This document shows positions 34,591 to 46,974 of a stretch of 64,000 nucleotides of DNA, piece after piece. Under the pieces are notes generated by a model. It was not told the DNA's origin. It was given only the letters and a program-made list of their open reading frames with translations, and did not search any database. Source of the DNA: Carnegiea gigantea. Taxonomy: Eukaryota > Streptophyta > Magnoliopsida > Caryophyllales > Cactaceae. The first letter of the stretch is position 1. Each line of letters starts with the position of its first letter. The stretch is from contig JAKOGI010001548.1 in assembly GCA_029747015.1 (NCBI GenBank), positions 117,001 to 181,000 on the forward strand, given 5' to 3'. The position numbers were made by a program, and so were the translations under genes.

Positions 34591-36170
34591 TTAGCCCTTC
34601 CGCTTTCCTTTTTCCACATAGCCTTCCAATATGAGTTCCTTGATCGAGATGATTATCTCCATTGCATCTTTGACGCTTGATTCGCTTGCCAGGATTACAA
34701 TTCTCCCTATACAAAGCAATCGAGTTAGCATTAAATAACTTAAGTTCATACCTGTTCTCGCCAATATTTGACTCCTGAGTTGGCTATGGGATGCTTGTTC
34801 TTTGTCAGGCCCGTGAGTTCTTCCTACGACATTGCTTTGGTTTCTTATGTTGTTGTTTTGTTGAGCTGAGAATTGAAAGGCAATAGGTGTATGGTGCTCT
34901 TGGTTAACTCCATCCATGATATTGCTTTGCTGATTTTGATGATCACTACGATGAATACAAATCACCATATATAACAACTTGTTTTTATCAAAGAACTCAA
35001 TACTGTTTCCCTGTTCAATCCTTTGGTAAGCTGTTTCTAATAGACAAAGAAGCTTTAATGAACGCCTTCTGGTGGCGTTACCTACAGGCTTCTGGGCGCA
35101 AATTTGCTGTTGGAAATAGGTGCCGACATCATGGAGTAGTCCTGACCCTTTACGAAGGTCATATCAGATGGCACTGACTTTGGGTTTGTATTCTATTCTT
35201 CAAAGTCCATGTTGGAACCGATGCTTGAGCAGGCTTCCATACTCAACTCCTCCATATGGTCAATTTCTTCAACTCTCATACTAGACCTGCTACTTGAATT
35301 ATCCCCCTCAATGCATAACTTAGTGTCTTCAATGTGGGCTGAACTATCATCCTCCACATAGCTTCCATTGTCCAAAATCATGTTTGTGCATTGAGAATCG
35401 AAAGCGCCCAGTTGACCTTTGCAGACATTCGCAGGCAGCACTTTCCCATCTGCATGCTGCACCTTTCCCGTTTTCGTAAAAGGATCAGCGGGTCCAAGGC
35501 TACCACTTTTATTAGAAATTTTGTCATACACAGAGGAAACTTGCGGGTTTATGGGGTCAAAGGCAAGCTAGCCAACTTGTTTGGAGGAGCTTTCAATGGA
35601 GTTATTACCATTAACCTTAGCGTCCTTAACAAGGTCTCTCTCATTAGAAACAGTACACATCTCTTCTATCCTGCGCAATTCCTGCTTTACTTCTTCGTTA
35701 GTTAGATCAAATATAAGAGCTACCAAAAGGTCTTCACGAGCTTCTGCCTTTAAACCCAAATTCACTAGGGCTTGTGCCCTTCGAAACCCAGCTTTAACAT
35801 TGAACAAGTCAAGATTCATAACTACATCACACTACCGTTCAGCAAATTCAAATTCCTTCAATTTTAACCAACAAGCAGCTATGTTTAGATTAACCGCAAT
35901 TGCGAGCTCCTCCATCTCAGATGCTTCATTTTCACTCTCGGGAACAACCATACACAAGTATAGGATAGATTTTTCATACCTGTGTAGAGCACTCTTGTAG
36001 GCCTTTGTCCTGTAAAGCTTGTTTCCTTCTTCTTTCAATGCTTGAGACTTTAATAATGCCTCTCGGGAAGATTCCACGTGCATGATAGCATATTTGACAT
36101 CCTCATCAAGTCATTCCTTGAATTGATCTTCAGAGAGACCAATGAAGAGTAACTCATACGGACTAGCCAT
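34591..36170 (-). pseudogene. TPR-domain protein pseudogene
   Basis: Starting from ATG 36170-36168 (MASPYELLFIGLSEDQF), one continuous frame runs past 35193. It encodes tetratricopeptide repeats (LKEEGNKLYRTKAYKSALHR, LNIAACWLKLKEFEFAER, KAGFRRAQALVNLGLKAEAR), typical of co-chaperone-type TPR proteins, then a Ser/Asp-rich region. It carries in-frame stops at 36113 (TGA), 35834, 35570 and 35195 (TAG) but no frameshift over that length. A second frame, about 35080-34591, adds SLKLLCLLETAYQRIEQGNS and a basic end EKGKRKG. The frame change is probably an intron or an indel. The protein would bind partner peptides, for example chaperone tails. It is unlikely to be translated. Confidence 0.65.
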
Positions 36171-37359
36171 GGAAGGAGAACCATAAAGCACCGAAAGCAC
36201 CTCTAAGGTCGATCAATTAGGGGTTGCAGTAATCTAATTGGAGTAAATCCGAAGGGTTAACTGAAATTTAGGGAAGGAGGATGGTAATCCCAGGAAGTGA
36301 AGTGACAAATTAACAAACCCTAAGTTAAATGGGAACTATATTGAAGGGGAGGTATCGAGCAATAGAAAAGAGCAGCAAAATAGGTGGGCTAAAAGAGCGG
36401 CGCACCGGCGACGGCTCAAAGAAATCGTCGTCGGTGGCCACAAGCAGCGTAGAACACCTTGGAACTGGCTCTGGAGGTTTTTTAATTGATAGTTTGGGAT
36501 TAAAATGAGGATGGATTATTGTGAAATGAGTTAATAATAAATTGTCAGATCCTTGTCACTATAATTATGTGAAATAAGTTCTAATTTTTTAGAAGATTGA
36601 AAAAGGAAGGAAAATTTTTAATTTTAAACATTTGAAGTAATTAAGAACCTATTTGACTGTTGAAATGGCATTATATTTGCTAACAAATATTACAAGAAAT
36701 TAAGAACCTGAATCCCCCATACAATTAGAGGATTTCTTTACACTATCTTTTTTTTATAGATATTGTCATTGTTCATTTGATATTCTCTTCTTTCAACTAC
36801 AGATTTATCACAAGTTGTAACCAAATAATGTTGTTAATTGTATTTCAATTTTTTGCCTCCCCCTTTTTTGTCCTCTAAAAATTAAGAGTTATTATTTGTA
36901 CTAAAAAAAGCTAAAGATAATTGAAATTTCTTCATTTAGTAGATCATGGTAGTGGTAGTGTGGTACTCAACACAAAGTTTGGTGATTATTTGAACCCAAT
37001 ATCAAAATTTAGTAATTTTTAAAATCCAAAATAAAGTTTGGTCAATTCGTAGAATTTTTTGTTTGAGCCGAATTTTTCATAGAACTTTAAAAGAAAGTGT
37101 AGTGAGTTTTAAAATTTTGTCCAGTGTCCTATAAATGATTTATGTGAAATTGATCCTTTTTTTTTTTGGTTTTTATTTTGGGGGGGGGGGTTGGTTGTCT
37201 AATTTGTATGGCCAACTTTTGCCTGCATCCCACTACTTGTGAAGGTTAAATGGTTCCATTCAATACAGGCTTACCTTCAAAAATAAATAATAAAAAAAAA
37301 GAAGGATTGATGGAAGTCATTTTTGGTTGAACCTTTTCTTCCATCAATACAAAAGCAGT
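36171..37359. other. Intergenic DNA upstream of the TPR pseudogene
   Basis: Includes a GC-rich patch at 36390-36470 (gcggcgcaccggcgacgg) that could be the old 5' UTR or promoter of the TPR gene, then AT-rich DNA with a G10 run at about 37181-37190. No gene seen. Confidence 0.45.
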
Positions 37360-37444
37360 AAATCAAATCACTAAAATGCTGTTGCTCAAAAGGAATTTAA
37401 TCTTTCTTGGCTACTAGATATACTCTTATGCAGGCCATGGGTAC

Positions 37445-37563
37445 AAACAACGAACAAAATTTTTGTTGCTCTTAACTGCGCTGGATCAAAGGCTATAGAT
37501 GGATCACATGTGAATAGTCTTGGTGCATTACCAAAATTATGTGGACCAACGAATATACAACAG
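37445..37563 (+). other. Exon-like segment inside the LINE 5' region
   Basis: One frame reads IFVALNCAGSKAIDGSHVNS, then LGALPKLCGPTNIQQ, and meets a GT at 37564, as if it were an exon followed by a splice donor. I do not recognise the protein. Its place between the target duplication and ORF2 suggests non-LINE RNA joined during insertion, or an unusual 5' region of the element. Confidence 0.25.
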
Positions 37564-37979
37564 GTACTGCATTTGTCCGAGTACGAGGAAATTATTGTTA
37601 TTTTTTTGCATGTATCATCAGAAGCATTTGTCTGGTGCATGCTAATTTGTCTTAAGCACTATGTCATATTGTGTGACACTTCCATATTGTTGATGCTACC
37701 TCGAGAGTCTACCCATAACCAGTGTATTAGTTACTATGTTAGTGATCCCCATCGTGGATTTGTCAGGCCATTTCTTGCCACCCAAACCCATGAGTTTCAG
37801 GGACTTCATACATCCTTACTTATGATTATTGTATGGATCTCTCCCGTGTGTTGTTCAAAGAATGGCATTTATAAGATAAGGTCAAAAAAGTTATGGCACA
37901 AAATACCTACTCAGATGTGCTGTCCAACCATAATGGAAATTCTTATAGGCAAGCATGTCTTTGTTCGAATCATATATTA

Positions 37980-40513
37980 ATGAAGATAATTAGTTGGAAT
38001 GTACAGAGCGCAAAAAAAATCTCAGGTCATTCAGGAAGTAAAATTCCTTACAAGAACCCATAGACCTGATACAATCTTTTTACTTGAAACCATGGTCAAT
38101 GAAAATAATATCAAGATTATTCTTTCATCAATGGGCTATGACCATTTCGATTATCCGCTTCCTAAAAATCATTTGGAGGGCCTATCAGTACTATGAAATG
38201 AAGGAAATATCCACGCATCAGTTCTAATCAAATAACAACGAGCAATCCATATGTTAGTTCATGATCCAGAGAGACCGTTTAACTCTATAATCTTGGGAAT
38301 TTACGCTCCAGCTCAAAGTAGAGAAAAAGATGATTTTTGGGACCTCCTTGTGGAACTTAACAATGTTATTGATATACCATGGTGCTTAATGGGAGATTTC
38401 AATGAATTAGCTAACCCCAACAGAAAGAAGGGGGAACAAGTTCTGTCTAACACTAAATATCAGAGACTAAATAACTTTCTCTCAACCATTGATGCAGAAT
38501 CAGTACAAGTTAATGGTAACCTGTTCACTTAAAAGAGAATTCATACTCGCCTAATTTACGAATGACTCGATAGAATAATTTCCAAGACAGATTGGTCTAC
38601 CATTTATCATAATTTCATAGAGGTACATGGAAACTTTACTTTATCTAATCACTACCCCATCATTCTATCTTCTAATCCTCAATGTGAAATATGCAAAGTG
38701 TTTCCCTTTCGTTTTTAAAATTTTTGGTGCAAATACCAACAACTTGATACTGTTTTACAGAAAAATCAGAATTCCAATATTCGAGGAACTAATATATTCA
38801 AGCTCTTCAAGAAACTTAAAATTATTAAATATGAGATTAAAGATTGGTCAAAAAAACAGTTTGGAAACTTACATGAAAAACTTACCAAGAATGCTACAAA
38901 AATTGATTATGTAGAGGAAAGATTACTTTCCAACTGCAAAAGTTATAGATTTAATTCCTGGATGAATCGTCTCCTCAAAAAAAAGAAAAAATGATGCTTT
39001 TTAATCAGAAGTATTGCGGTAAACCTAACAGAAAAGAATGGCTAGTTAATGGTGACAAAAATTAAAAATATTTTCAACGAGGAGCGAACGCTAGAAGGAA
39101 AAGAAAGTTGGTCATTAAGCTTAAAGATGAGTGTGGTGTTTAGATTGACAATCAGAAAGCAATAGCAGAAAAATTTATTTTGGATTACTCAAACATATTC
39201 AAATCTACAGACAATGCCAATAGAACTTTACCTTATTTGGGACTAGCCAAACTAATTTCAAATACCGAGAACTCTGAATTGATATGCCTTCCAGACATGG
39301 AAGAAATTAAACAGGCAGTCCTTAGTATCGAATCGAATAAAATGCCTGGCCCAGCTGGTTTTGGGGCAGGGTTCTTCAAGCATAATTGGCATACTATAAA
39401 GAATGACTTGCTTAATTGCATATTAGAGTTCTTTAGGAGAGGGGAAATCTTGAAAGAAATTAACCACACCTTTATTATGTTGATTCCTAAGGCCAATAGT
39501 CCCTCGCATAGGCCAATCAGCCTCTGCTCAACGGTTTACAAAGTTGTATCCAAGATTCTAGTAAACAGACGGAGACCCCTTCTAGATAGATTAATATCAC
39601 CATTTCGAAGCACATTTGTTCCAGGAAGATCTATTCATGACAATATTCTTCTCACTCATGAAATTATGCATAAGTTTAAAAGTTTTAAAGGTAAAGCGGC
39701 ATGTGTAGCTATCAAGCTCGACATGAAAAAAGTATATGATAGACTAAAATGGGATTTCATACTTAAATGTCTATAAGAAATGAGGTTTCACCCAACATGG
39801 AATAAATGGATTATAGAATGCATATCCTCAGTATTTTACTCTGTTATTGTTAATGATGTATCGAACAGATTATTCACTCCTACAAGAGGGATTAGACAAG
39901 GAGATCCCCTATTGCCTTACATATTCATATTATGTATAGAAGTCCTCAATCAACGACTTGTTAAAGAATCCATGGCCAATAAATCAGGATTAGGAATTAA
40001 AATATGCCCAAGAGCTATGACTATCCCGTGTCTATTCTTTGCAGATGATTGCTTGCTATTCTATAAAACAAACTCCAAAAGCTGCATTAAGCTTAAGAAT
40101 ATTTTAGATAATTTTTGTAATGCTTCAGGCCCGTTACTTAATTTTTATAAATCAGTGCTGATCTTTTCACGAAATGCATCTAATGAACAAAAACTAGTAA
40201 TAAGAATTTTTAATATTCCGCATAGAGACTCCTTAGGAAATATCTAGGGTGTCGTATGTTTCAAGGGAAACCGTCCAAGACTACATTTTAGGAAATAATT
40301 AGCAAAGTCACCTCCAAATTGGAAGGATGGAAAGCTAATTGCATGTCCAAGATGGGTAGAACAATTTTTATACAGTCGCAATTAGAATCATTACCAGCAC
40401 ACATAATACAATGCTTTCAGCTACCAAAACATGCTAGTAGCCACTTGGATAAACTTAACACAGATTTTTTTTGGGAAAAAAAACCAATACAGAAAAAGGC
40501 ATGGCACTTATAG
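37980..40513 (+). pseudogene. LINE ORF2: endonuclease and reverse transcriptase, broken
   Basis: ATG at 37980 opens MKIISWNVQ, the start of an APE-type endonuclease, and LMGDFNELANP lies near 38388. After many stops, RT is well preserved at 39180-40247. It has IMLIPKANSP and HRPISLCSTVYKVVSKILVNR, IKLDMKKVYDRLKWDFI, GIRQGDPLLPYIF, and FADD at 40038-40049 as the catalytic pair. The segment at 40319-40513 holds LEGWKANCMSKMGRT and FFWEKKP. A single TAA at 39774 splits the RT, and others follow. The DNA-nicking and copying activities are those of target-primed retrotransposition. Confidence 0.85.
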
Positions 40514-41463
40514 CTTGGGATAAGGTTTGTAGGTCAAAAGTAAAGGAGGATTAGGTCTACGTAAAACAGAAGCTGTTAACAAAACCTTCCAATGTAAACT
40601 GGCTTGGAAGGTTCTAACGGACGTTTCCAGTTTATGGGTACAATCCATTAAAGCTAAGTATCTAAAAAATATTGGCTTCCTTAGCTATAAACAAAAAAAT
40701 ACCAACTCACTAGTATGAAAAAGCATGCTTAAGTGTAGAGAGTTACTAAGAAGAGGGATTGTCTAGAAAGTAGGCAAAGGAGATAATATCTCCTTTTGGT
40801 ATGACAACTGGATGGAGAACCGAAGCTTGGCAGACATTTTGAACATACCTAAATAAAACATCCCAAAACTGGAGGCTAAAGTTAACGAATTTATACAAGA
40901 TAATGTGAATTGGAATTTCCTTAACTAACATAGACACCAAATAATCACCCAATCATAAAGAAAATTCAAGGGATCACTATCCCAGTTTGCAACACCAATG
41001 ATTCATTTTGTTGGGATTTAAATAGCTCAAAACAATTTAGCACGAAATCTGCTACGTGGATCACGCATGAGCTCCAATCTCAAGAAGCTCCCAACTGGCA
41101 TTATAAATGGATTTGGAAACTTGATACTATGCCAAAAATCAAAATTTTTCTGTGGCAATTGACGACATTGAATCGCAGATCTTCTTTTCAGAGAACGCCA
41201 TATCGTTAAAATGTATGGGATCTAGCCGAAAATCATGAATGGTTTCTGTTTTATGCTTCCCTCTGTGGGACACAGAACGTTTGTCAATGGTTAAACAGAA
41301 TCAAAAACTCCAATGCTCCAAAATTACTCCAGAGAATTTCATACATTTTTTGGAGTATATGGAAATTTAGAAATGCCACAGTCTTCCGAAATGAAATTTC
41401 AACTCCTTAGCATGCCTGATTAGAGCAAACAAGGCATATGCCGAATGAAGAATCCAAACTCGT

Positions 41464-41826
41464 ATGTCGGTTGATGATTACTCTATGGGGTTTTCTTCGC
41501 CCCCTACCACCTCTAACCACTTTGTGAGGTGGCAACCTCCCCTCCCAGGATTCGTCAAACTTAATTTTGATGGATCAGTTAAAAACTCCTCAGCAGCAAG
41601 CAGATTCATATTTTATAAATGGACTGGGAAACTACTCAAAGTGGAAGCATCATACTATGGAAAGATATCCATTCTTGTGGCAGAAGCTAGAGTTCTTAGA
41701 GATAGAGTCAGCTCAGTTGTCCAAGTAGGTTTCAAAAGCATTGTCATTAAAGGTGACAACCAAATTGAGATTCAAGCATTACGAGGTAACATCCATATCC
41801 CATGGAAGACATTTGCGCGTGGTTGA
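41464..41826 (+). pseudogene. LINE RNase H domain fragment
   Basis: The 120-codon block contains FVKLNFDGSVKNSSAASRF (LNFDGS at 41560-41577), ILVAEARVLRDRV and IVIKGDNQIEIQAL. It matches the plant-type RNase H domain found at the C-terminus of many L1 ORF2 proteins, with the Asp, Glu and Asp positions kept. It stops at 41824 before the end of the domain. Confidence 0.8.
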
Positions 41827-42268
41827 ACCAAAGATTTCGGTTCATTATCAATCACATCTTCTGAACGACGAATATATTAGCAGACTGGCTATCAAAATTT
41901 GGACATTCTATCACATCTTCATTCTCTTCAGATTGTTATTTTTCCGCTTTTCTTAGGACAATGTTAGCTGATGATTTAGTTGGGTGTACTCTTACGAGAA
42001 GAGACGTCTACCTTTCACTCTTACCATTTACTATTGTAAAAAAAAAAAAAAATCAAATCACTAAATTAATGTTTGGAACTAGAAAACTAAGAAAACTTTG
42101 ATAAAAAGTGAAAAAAATGAAGAAATTTTTTTTTTTCCCTTTGTTTGAATTAAATAAGAGAAAAAAGGAAGAAAACTTATGAAAAAGATCAAGGAAAATT
42201 TAGCTGATTCGGTAGATTTTAGTTTCCTTTCAAATATAAGAGAAAAATGTGGAAAAGTATGCAATTAA

Positions 42269-44457
42269 GGTCCTGTTCTATTTCGCGTTTTTAAGGATTT
42301 AGCTAAGAGCTTACATTTCCTTACAACTTCTTACATCTCCTTACAGCTCTTTACATTTTCTCACATCTTCTTACATCTCCTTGCATCTTCTTACATCTCA
42401 TAGATTTTCTATAACATTCATTTATTTTAGTTACAGAAATATGTATATTTTTTTAATGATACTACCTATATACAAAATTTATAAATATCTTATAAACACT
42501 ACATTTACATAAACATAAAAACATAATATAACGACGTAAATTATATTTGAGTTTCAACATAAACTATATATTATTATAGATCATACATTTATTCATATTT
42601 AAAATTATTTACTTAAAATAGAAATTTATTTGAAAAGTTATATTCAATTTTATCAAAAAAGTTTGTTTTTTTTTTTTTGTTATACTTTGCTTATTCGATC
42701 AAATTAATGTTCATATAAAAAATCTTGTACGAAATTTTATTTACCAAATTTATGGGGATTAATATATTTCATTGTTGTGTAATTAACTTAATTAATTGTT
42801 TATTTTTAATAAGTATATTATTTTAATATTATTATTTTTCATCCAAAACGTTCATCGTAAAATAAATTATACTATACAACTCTTCAATAATTCAACAGCT
42901 CCTTACATCCATTCTTACAGCTCTTTACATCTCCTTACAGCTCCTTACAGCTTCTTGCAACTTCTTATATCTCCTTACATCTATCTATCTATCGAAGGCC
43001 CTGTTTTATTTCGCGTTTTTTAGGATTTAACTATGAGTTTACATCTCCTTACAGTTTCTAACATCTCCTTACAACTCCTTACATCTTCTTACATCTTCTT
43101 GTATCTTTTTACATCTCCTTACATCTTTGTACATCTTCTTACATCTCATAGATTTTCTATAATATTCATTTATTTTAGTTACAGAAATATGTATATTTTT
43201 TTAATGATACTACTAATATACAAAATTTATAAATATCTTATGAACACAACATTTACATAAACATAAAAGTATAATATAACGACGTAAATTATATTTGAGT
43301 TTCAACATGAAATATATATTATTATAGATGACCATACATTTATTTATGTTTAAAATTATTTACTGAAAATAGAAATTTATTTGAAGAGTTGCATTCAATT
43401 TTGTCAAAATTTTTTTTTTGGGTTATACTTTGCTTATTCGATCAAACTAATGTTCATATAAAAAATCTTGGACGAAATTTTATTCACCAAATTTATGGGA
43501 ATTAATATATTTTATTGTTGTATAATTAACTTAATTAATTATTTATTTTAATAAGTATATTATTTTAATGTTATTATTTTTCATTCAAAACGTTCATTTT
43601 AAAACAAATTATACTATACAACTCTTCAATAATTCAACAACTCCTTACATCCATCCTTACAATTCCTTACAGTTTCTTACATCTTCTTATATCTCCTTAC
43701 AACTCCTTACATCTCCTTGTAGTTTCTTACAGCTCCTTACATCTCCTTACAACTTCTTACAGCTCCTTGCATCTCCTTACATCTATCTATCTTGCTAGGA
43801 TTTGTCCCAAATTTCTTTGCCGAAGATTATTGCTTGGCACCCAAGGCTCAAGTTGTGCGGTTGAAGATATTTTATTTATGGAAATTATATTATTTTCATA
43901 TTTCGTATTTAATATCTTTTTCCTTTTCTGTAAAAATTTTGTTAAGTGGTCAAGACATATGTTGGCAGTTAAGGTTAAGCCCTTGATACCTTTGGAGCTT
44001 CTCTATAAATACTAGGTTGTTTAACCTTATTTGATACGGGACATTAGGCGTTGGCCTCTTGGAGCGGGGCATCTGGGAGTGCCTCTCAGCACTTCCCTTT
44101 TCTATTCCACATTTTATTGAGAGTCAGTATTGATAGATTTTCGTTGTAGATGATCTCTTCATTGGGCGTTTGCTTTGAGATCTTTATCTCTCTTGTTGAT
44201 CTCTTCCTTAAGCATTTGTTTTCAGATCGTTTTGTACTCACTCATGTTATAGTGGATTTTGTGTCGTTATTGCCGCCCGTAATTTTCTCCCGATTTGGGT
44301 TTCCACGTAAAAAATCATGTGCCCCTTCTATCTTTTTTCGATCTTGTTTTATATTCTCCAATATATACATTCTTTATTACTTTCGCATATACTATACTCA
44401 AATTTCAATTATTATTTTCTTAACATCTCTATCTAAACTGTGAAACACAACAGACCC
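42269..44457. mobile_element. Tourist/Harbinger-like element with 728-bp tandem duplication
   Basis: Flanking TAA trinucleotides (42266-42268 and 44458-44460) and ends ggtcctgttctatttcgcg and, read inward from the right, gggtctgttgtgtttcac fit the PIF/Harbinger group. Inside, 42269-42996 and 42997-43792 are tandem copies of the same sequence at a spacing of 728 bp. Each starts cctgtt-tatttcgcg and carries arrays of cttacatctcc and cttacagctcc words. A solo LTR has inserted in the second copy. The long open frames here are low-complexity readings of the arrays, not genes. Confidence 0.65.
43793..44425 (+). repeat. Solo LTR nested in the Tourist-like element
   Basis: The 633-bp segment starts TGCTAGG and ends CTTAACA, with flanking pentamers tatct and tctct (one mismatch). 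It has a TATA-like ctctataaatac near 44000 and the same gccgcccgt / tttccacgtaaaaa block as the LTR at 4852-5483. No internal region is attached. Confidence 0.7.
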
Positions 44458-44460
44458 TAA

Positions 44461-46395
44461 AATATAAAATAGAACAGGCTCCAAGTATCGCAATCAAGCC
44501 GCAACGCTAAGAGCAATTGCAGTATGTCGAATCCGTTTCATGTGTCGGGCCCACGTTTCTTAAGGTAGTCGAGCAGCAGGCGTAAGCATTTGGCCGTTTT
44601 GACTCGCATCTAACTTTTTTTTGTCTCATATGCCCTGCAGACGCTGCATTTTGTGGGGATCAACTGAAGGAAGCGACATATTTTAACGTGATGAAAATTA
44701 AAAAGAAAAAAAGAAAAATTGGATGGTTTGAAAAGTAGCCGTCGGAAAGTAGACGTTTCGGCTTTTTTGGGTTGCAAATTTGGACCATTGTAATCAGATC
44801 CAATCACTATATTGAGGCTTTTTTTATTTTATATTTTTGTGAAATACTTGTTCATAAATGGTACACCCTAATAATTAAATTTTTTTCATTCCAAAAATTA
44901 TCTCATTATGATTATAATTTATCTCATTGGCTTGTGCTACCAAAAAAAAACTATTTTACCTGTTCAAGGCAAACAGACTACGTCTTCAATTTTCTAGAAA
45001 TTTAAAAAATACTTTTACATTTTCCAGGAAATAAAAAATAAATATTCTGTTTTTTGAGAAATAATAAATATATTTATAAGGTATAAACATAAATACAAAT
45101 GCAAAATAAAAAGATTAAAAGTAAGTAAATATAGTTTATGTGGGTTCCACAAAAAATAATTTGTCTGATAATTCATGTTGGAGTTTCATAATTTATAAAA
45201 GTAAAAAAATGTAAGTTTGAAAAAGTCAAAATTTTTAATGATACAGCAGACTGGAGATTCAAAAACCAGAACTGGACACACTCTAGTGAAATTAGTTTTG
45301 TCGTGTACTGGAGAGAAAGGACGACAGAAGGGATTAGGCGATTAGCTGGTACAACAGGCTGTGTGCTGGGGAATTGGCAAGGGGGGGCCGGCGGGCTTGG
45401 TCTTGCTTTTCATTTTGTCAAAATTGGAGACAAATTTTTTTTTTTGGGCGTATTTTTCTTTTTATTTTTTGGGCGTATTTTTCTCAATCTAAACAAAATC
45501 TAATAGATTTATACATAATGATTTTTCATACTTCAGAAATTTTATTTAATTGCATGTTGCAGAGCAAATAATAAACTAATATGCATACTAGCTACAAAAT
45601 GAGGAAGCAAATCAATCAAAATTCAATCCTTTATTTTTTTGAAAATTAATAACAATGACAACAACTCTCAGTTTGCATTCTACTTGCGCAGGCTCTGAAC
45701 TCATCCAAATATATGTGACCTTATCTATACACTGTACACAGAGAGACCTATTTCAATTGATCTATAAAAAATTTGAAAAAATATTTTAGAGTTGAAAATA
45801 TTTTGATATACAAAGTTAACCAAAATAATATATATTAAAAATAAAAACTAGTGTCAATATATATATTTTTGCAATGCAAGACGCAAAACTCTTATTTGCA
45901 TAACCGGCGGCAAAATTTCTTCCTTCTTTACATGACAAATTAGGATGGTCTAATCTGCTCTTTCAGCCCAACCTAGCAAATCATATCACAAAATCACATA
46001 AATTACACGACAAACAAATTGGCCCAATTTGATTCAACAAGAAAAAATGAGCTCAGTCACTGGAGAAGATTTTTAGAAAAAGGAAATTTTAACTCTAGAT
46101 AAAGGCACTATTTTATCATTTCAATCCTTTTTGTCTCCCTATTCAATTCCTTTGGAGCAGGAGAGTATTTAAATAAATGGTTTATATTATGGTATTTGGA
46201 TTATGACATTTATAATTTCAAGCAAAAAGTTATAGTGATTGTCACTATATAACAACCTCATAAATTAAAAAAACTCAACCTCAGATATATCTTCATTAAA
46301 TTTCAACAGTTTATTTTTTTCAAATGTAATTAAATTAAAACTAAACTACTAGAAATAAAAAAATAATGTATAAATTCCAGAAAAGTCAATCAAAC
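44461..46395. other. Intergenic DNA, no gene seen
   Basis: Just right of the Tourist end is aaatagaacagg, an inverted copy of that element's own terminus. A G-run occurs near 45380. The rest is AT-rich without recognisable genes. Confidence 0.45.
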
Positions 46396-46398
46396 TAA

Positions 46399-46604
46399 GG
46401 GCCTGTTCTTTTCGTTGGTAAATTCTAAAATGCCAACATCAACTTATTTTAACCTATTCAACTTACTTTAACCCACTTCTATTATTTTAATCAAGTTTAA
46501 TTTATTACATAAAAAAAATTTAACCTACTTCAATCTACCTCAACCTATTTCAATTTATTTTATTATTTTACTAACTCCAATTTACCTATGAAAAAAATAG
46601 ACCC
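46399..46604. mobile_element. Tourist-like MITE with TAA duplication
   Basis: The 206-bp element starts gggcctgttcttttcg and ends, read inward, gggtctatttttttcat. TAA lies on both sides (46396-46398, 46605-46607). The interior consists of caacctatttcaa-type repeats. It is related to the disrupted element at 51538. Confidence 0.75.
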
Positions 46605-46758
46605 TAAGATGTAGGTTTTTTTATTTTTTTTGGGATGGTAAATGGGGCATTGTTCAAAGTTCATTTAGAGAAGAAAAACTGACAATCAGAGAGGACTTCC
46701 AAGCTCCCCCGCCCTGGGTGGCCACTCCATTTGAGCTTCTTCGTCCCCTCCATTAATT

Positions 46759-46974
46759 CTAGCGATAAGTATTCCTATGACCTCCATATTTTCCGGCGAG
46801 GTCAATTTGTACAGAAATTTCAAAGCTTGACTCCATATATCTCGTAAGGAAACTATCGGTACCTTTTTTTGGGGATGGATAAATTGAAGGGGAGGCGGAT
46901 TTTTGCCTCGAAAATATGATATTTTCTGACAAATTTAATAAATTTGGTTCCGAGGGTGCTCCTTGCCGGACCAA
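46759..46974 (-). CDS. Unidentified small open frame in a GC-richer island
   Basis: A 71-codon frame begins MVRQGAPSEPNLLNLSEN and ends GKYGGHRNTYR. It lies in a 400-bp island (46680-47090) clearly richer in GC than its AT-rich surroundings. Another frame on the same strand (47050-46853) overlaps it. No domain or splice signal is recognised. It could be a decayed first exon or a chance frame. Confidence 0.2.
   Translation of the reverse strand: MVRQGAPSEPNLLNLSENIIFSRQKSASPSIYPSPKKGTDSFLTRYMESSFEISVQIDLAGKYGGHRNTYR

Larger units (their letters stand above)
37376..42049 (+). mobile_element. L1-type LINE with poly(A) tail and 16-bp target duplication
   Basis: The element ends in an A-run (about 42038-42050) and is flanked by aaatcaaatcactaaa at 37360-37375 and again at 42050-42065, the signature of target-primed reverse transcription. 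It contains endonuclease, RT and RNase H regions of a plant L1 ORF2. The first 600 bp before the ORF2 start (37980) does not show a gag-like ORF1, so the 5' part is unusual. ORF2 has many stops, especially between 38200 and 39180. Confidence 0.88.

Noticed and set aside
34709..34753. A 45-base GT-AG intron in the TPR pseudogene
   Set aside because: It has splice-like ends but is shorter than normal plant introns, and the sequence is in frame and open without removing it.
42796..43798. Open frames with repeated Leu-Leu-Thr-Ser and similar units
   Set aside because: They translate the cttacatctcc arrays of a duplicated Tourist-like element.
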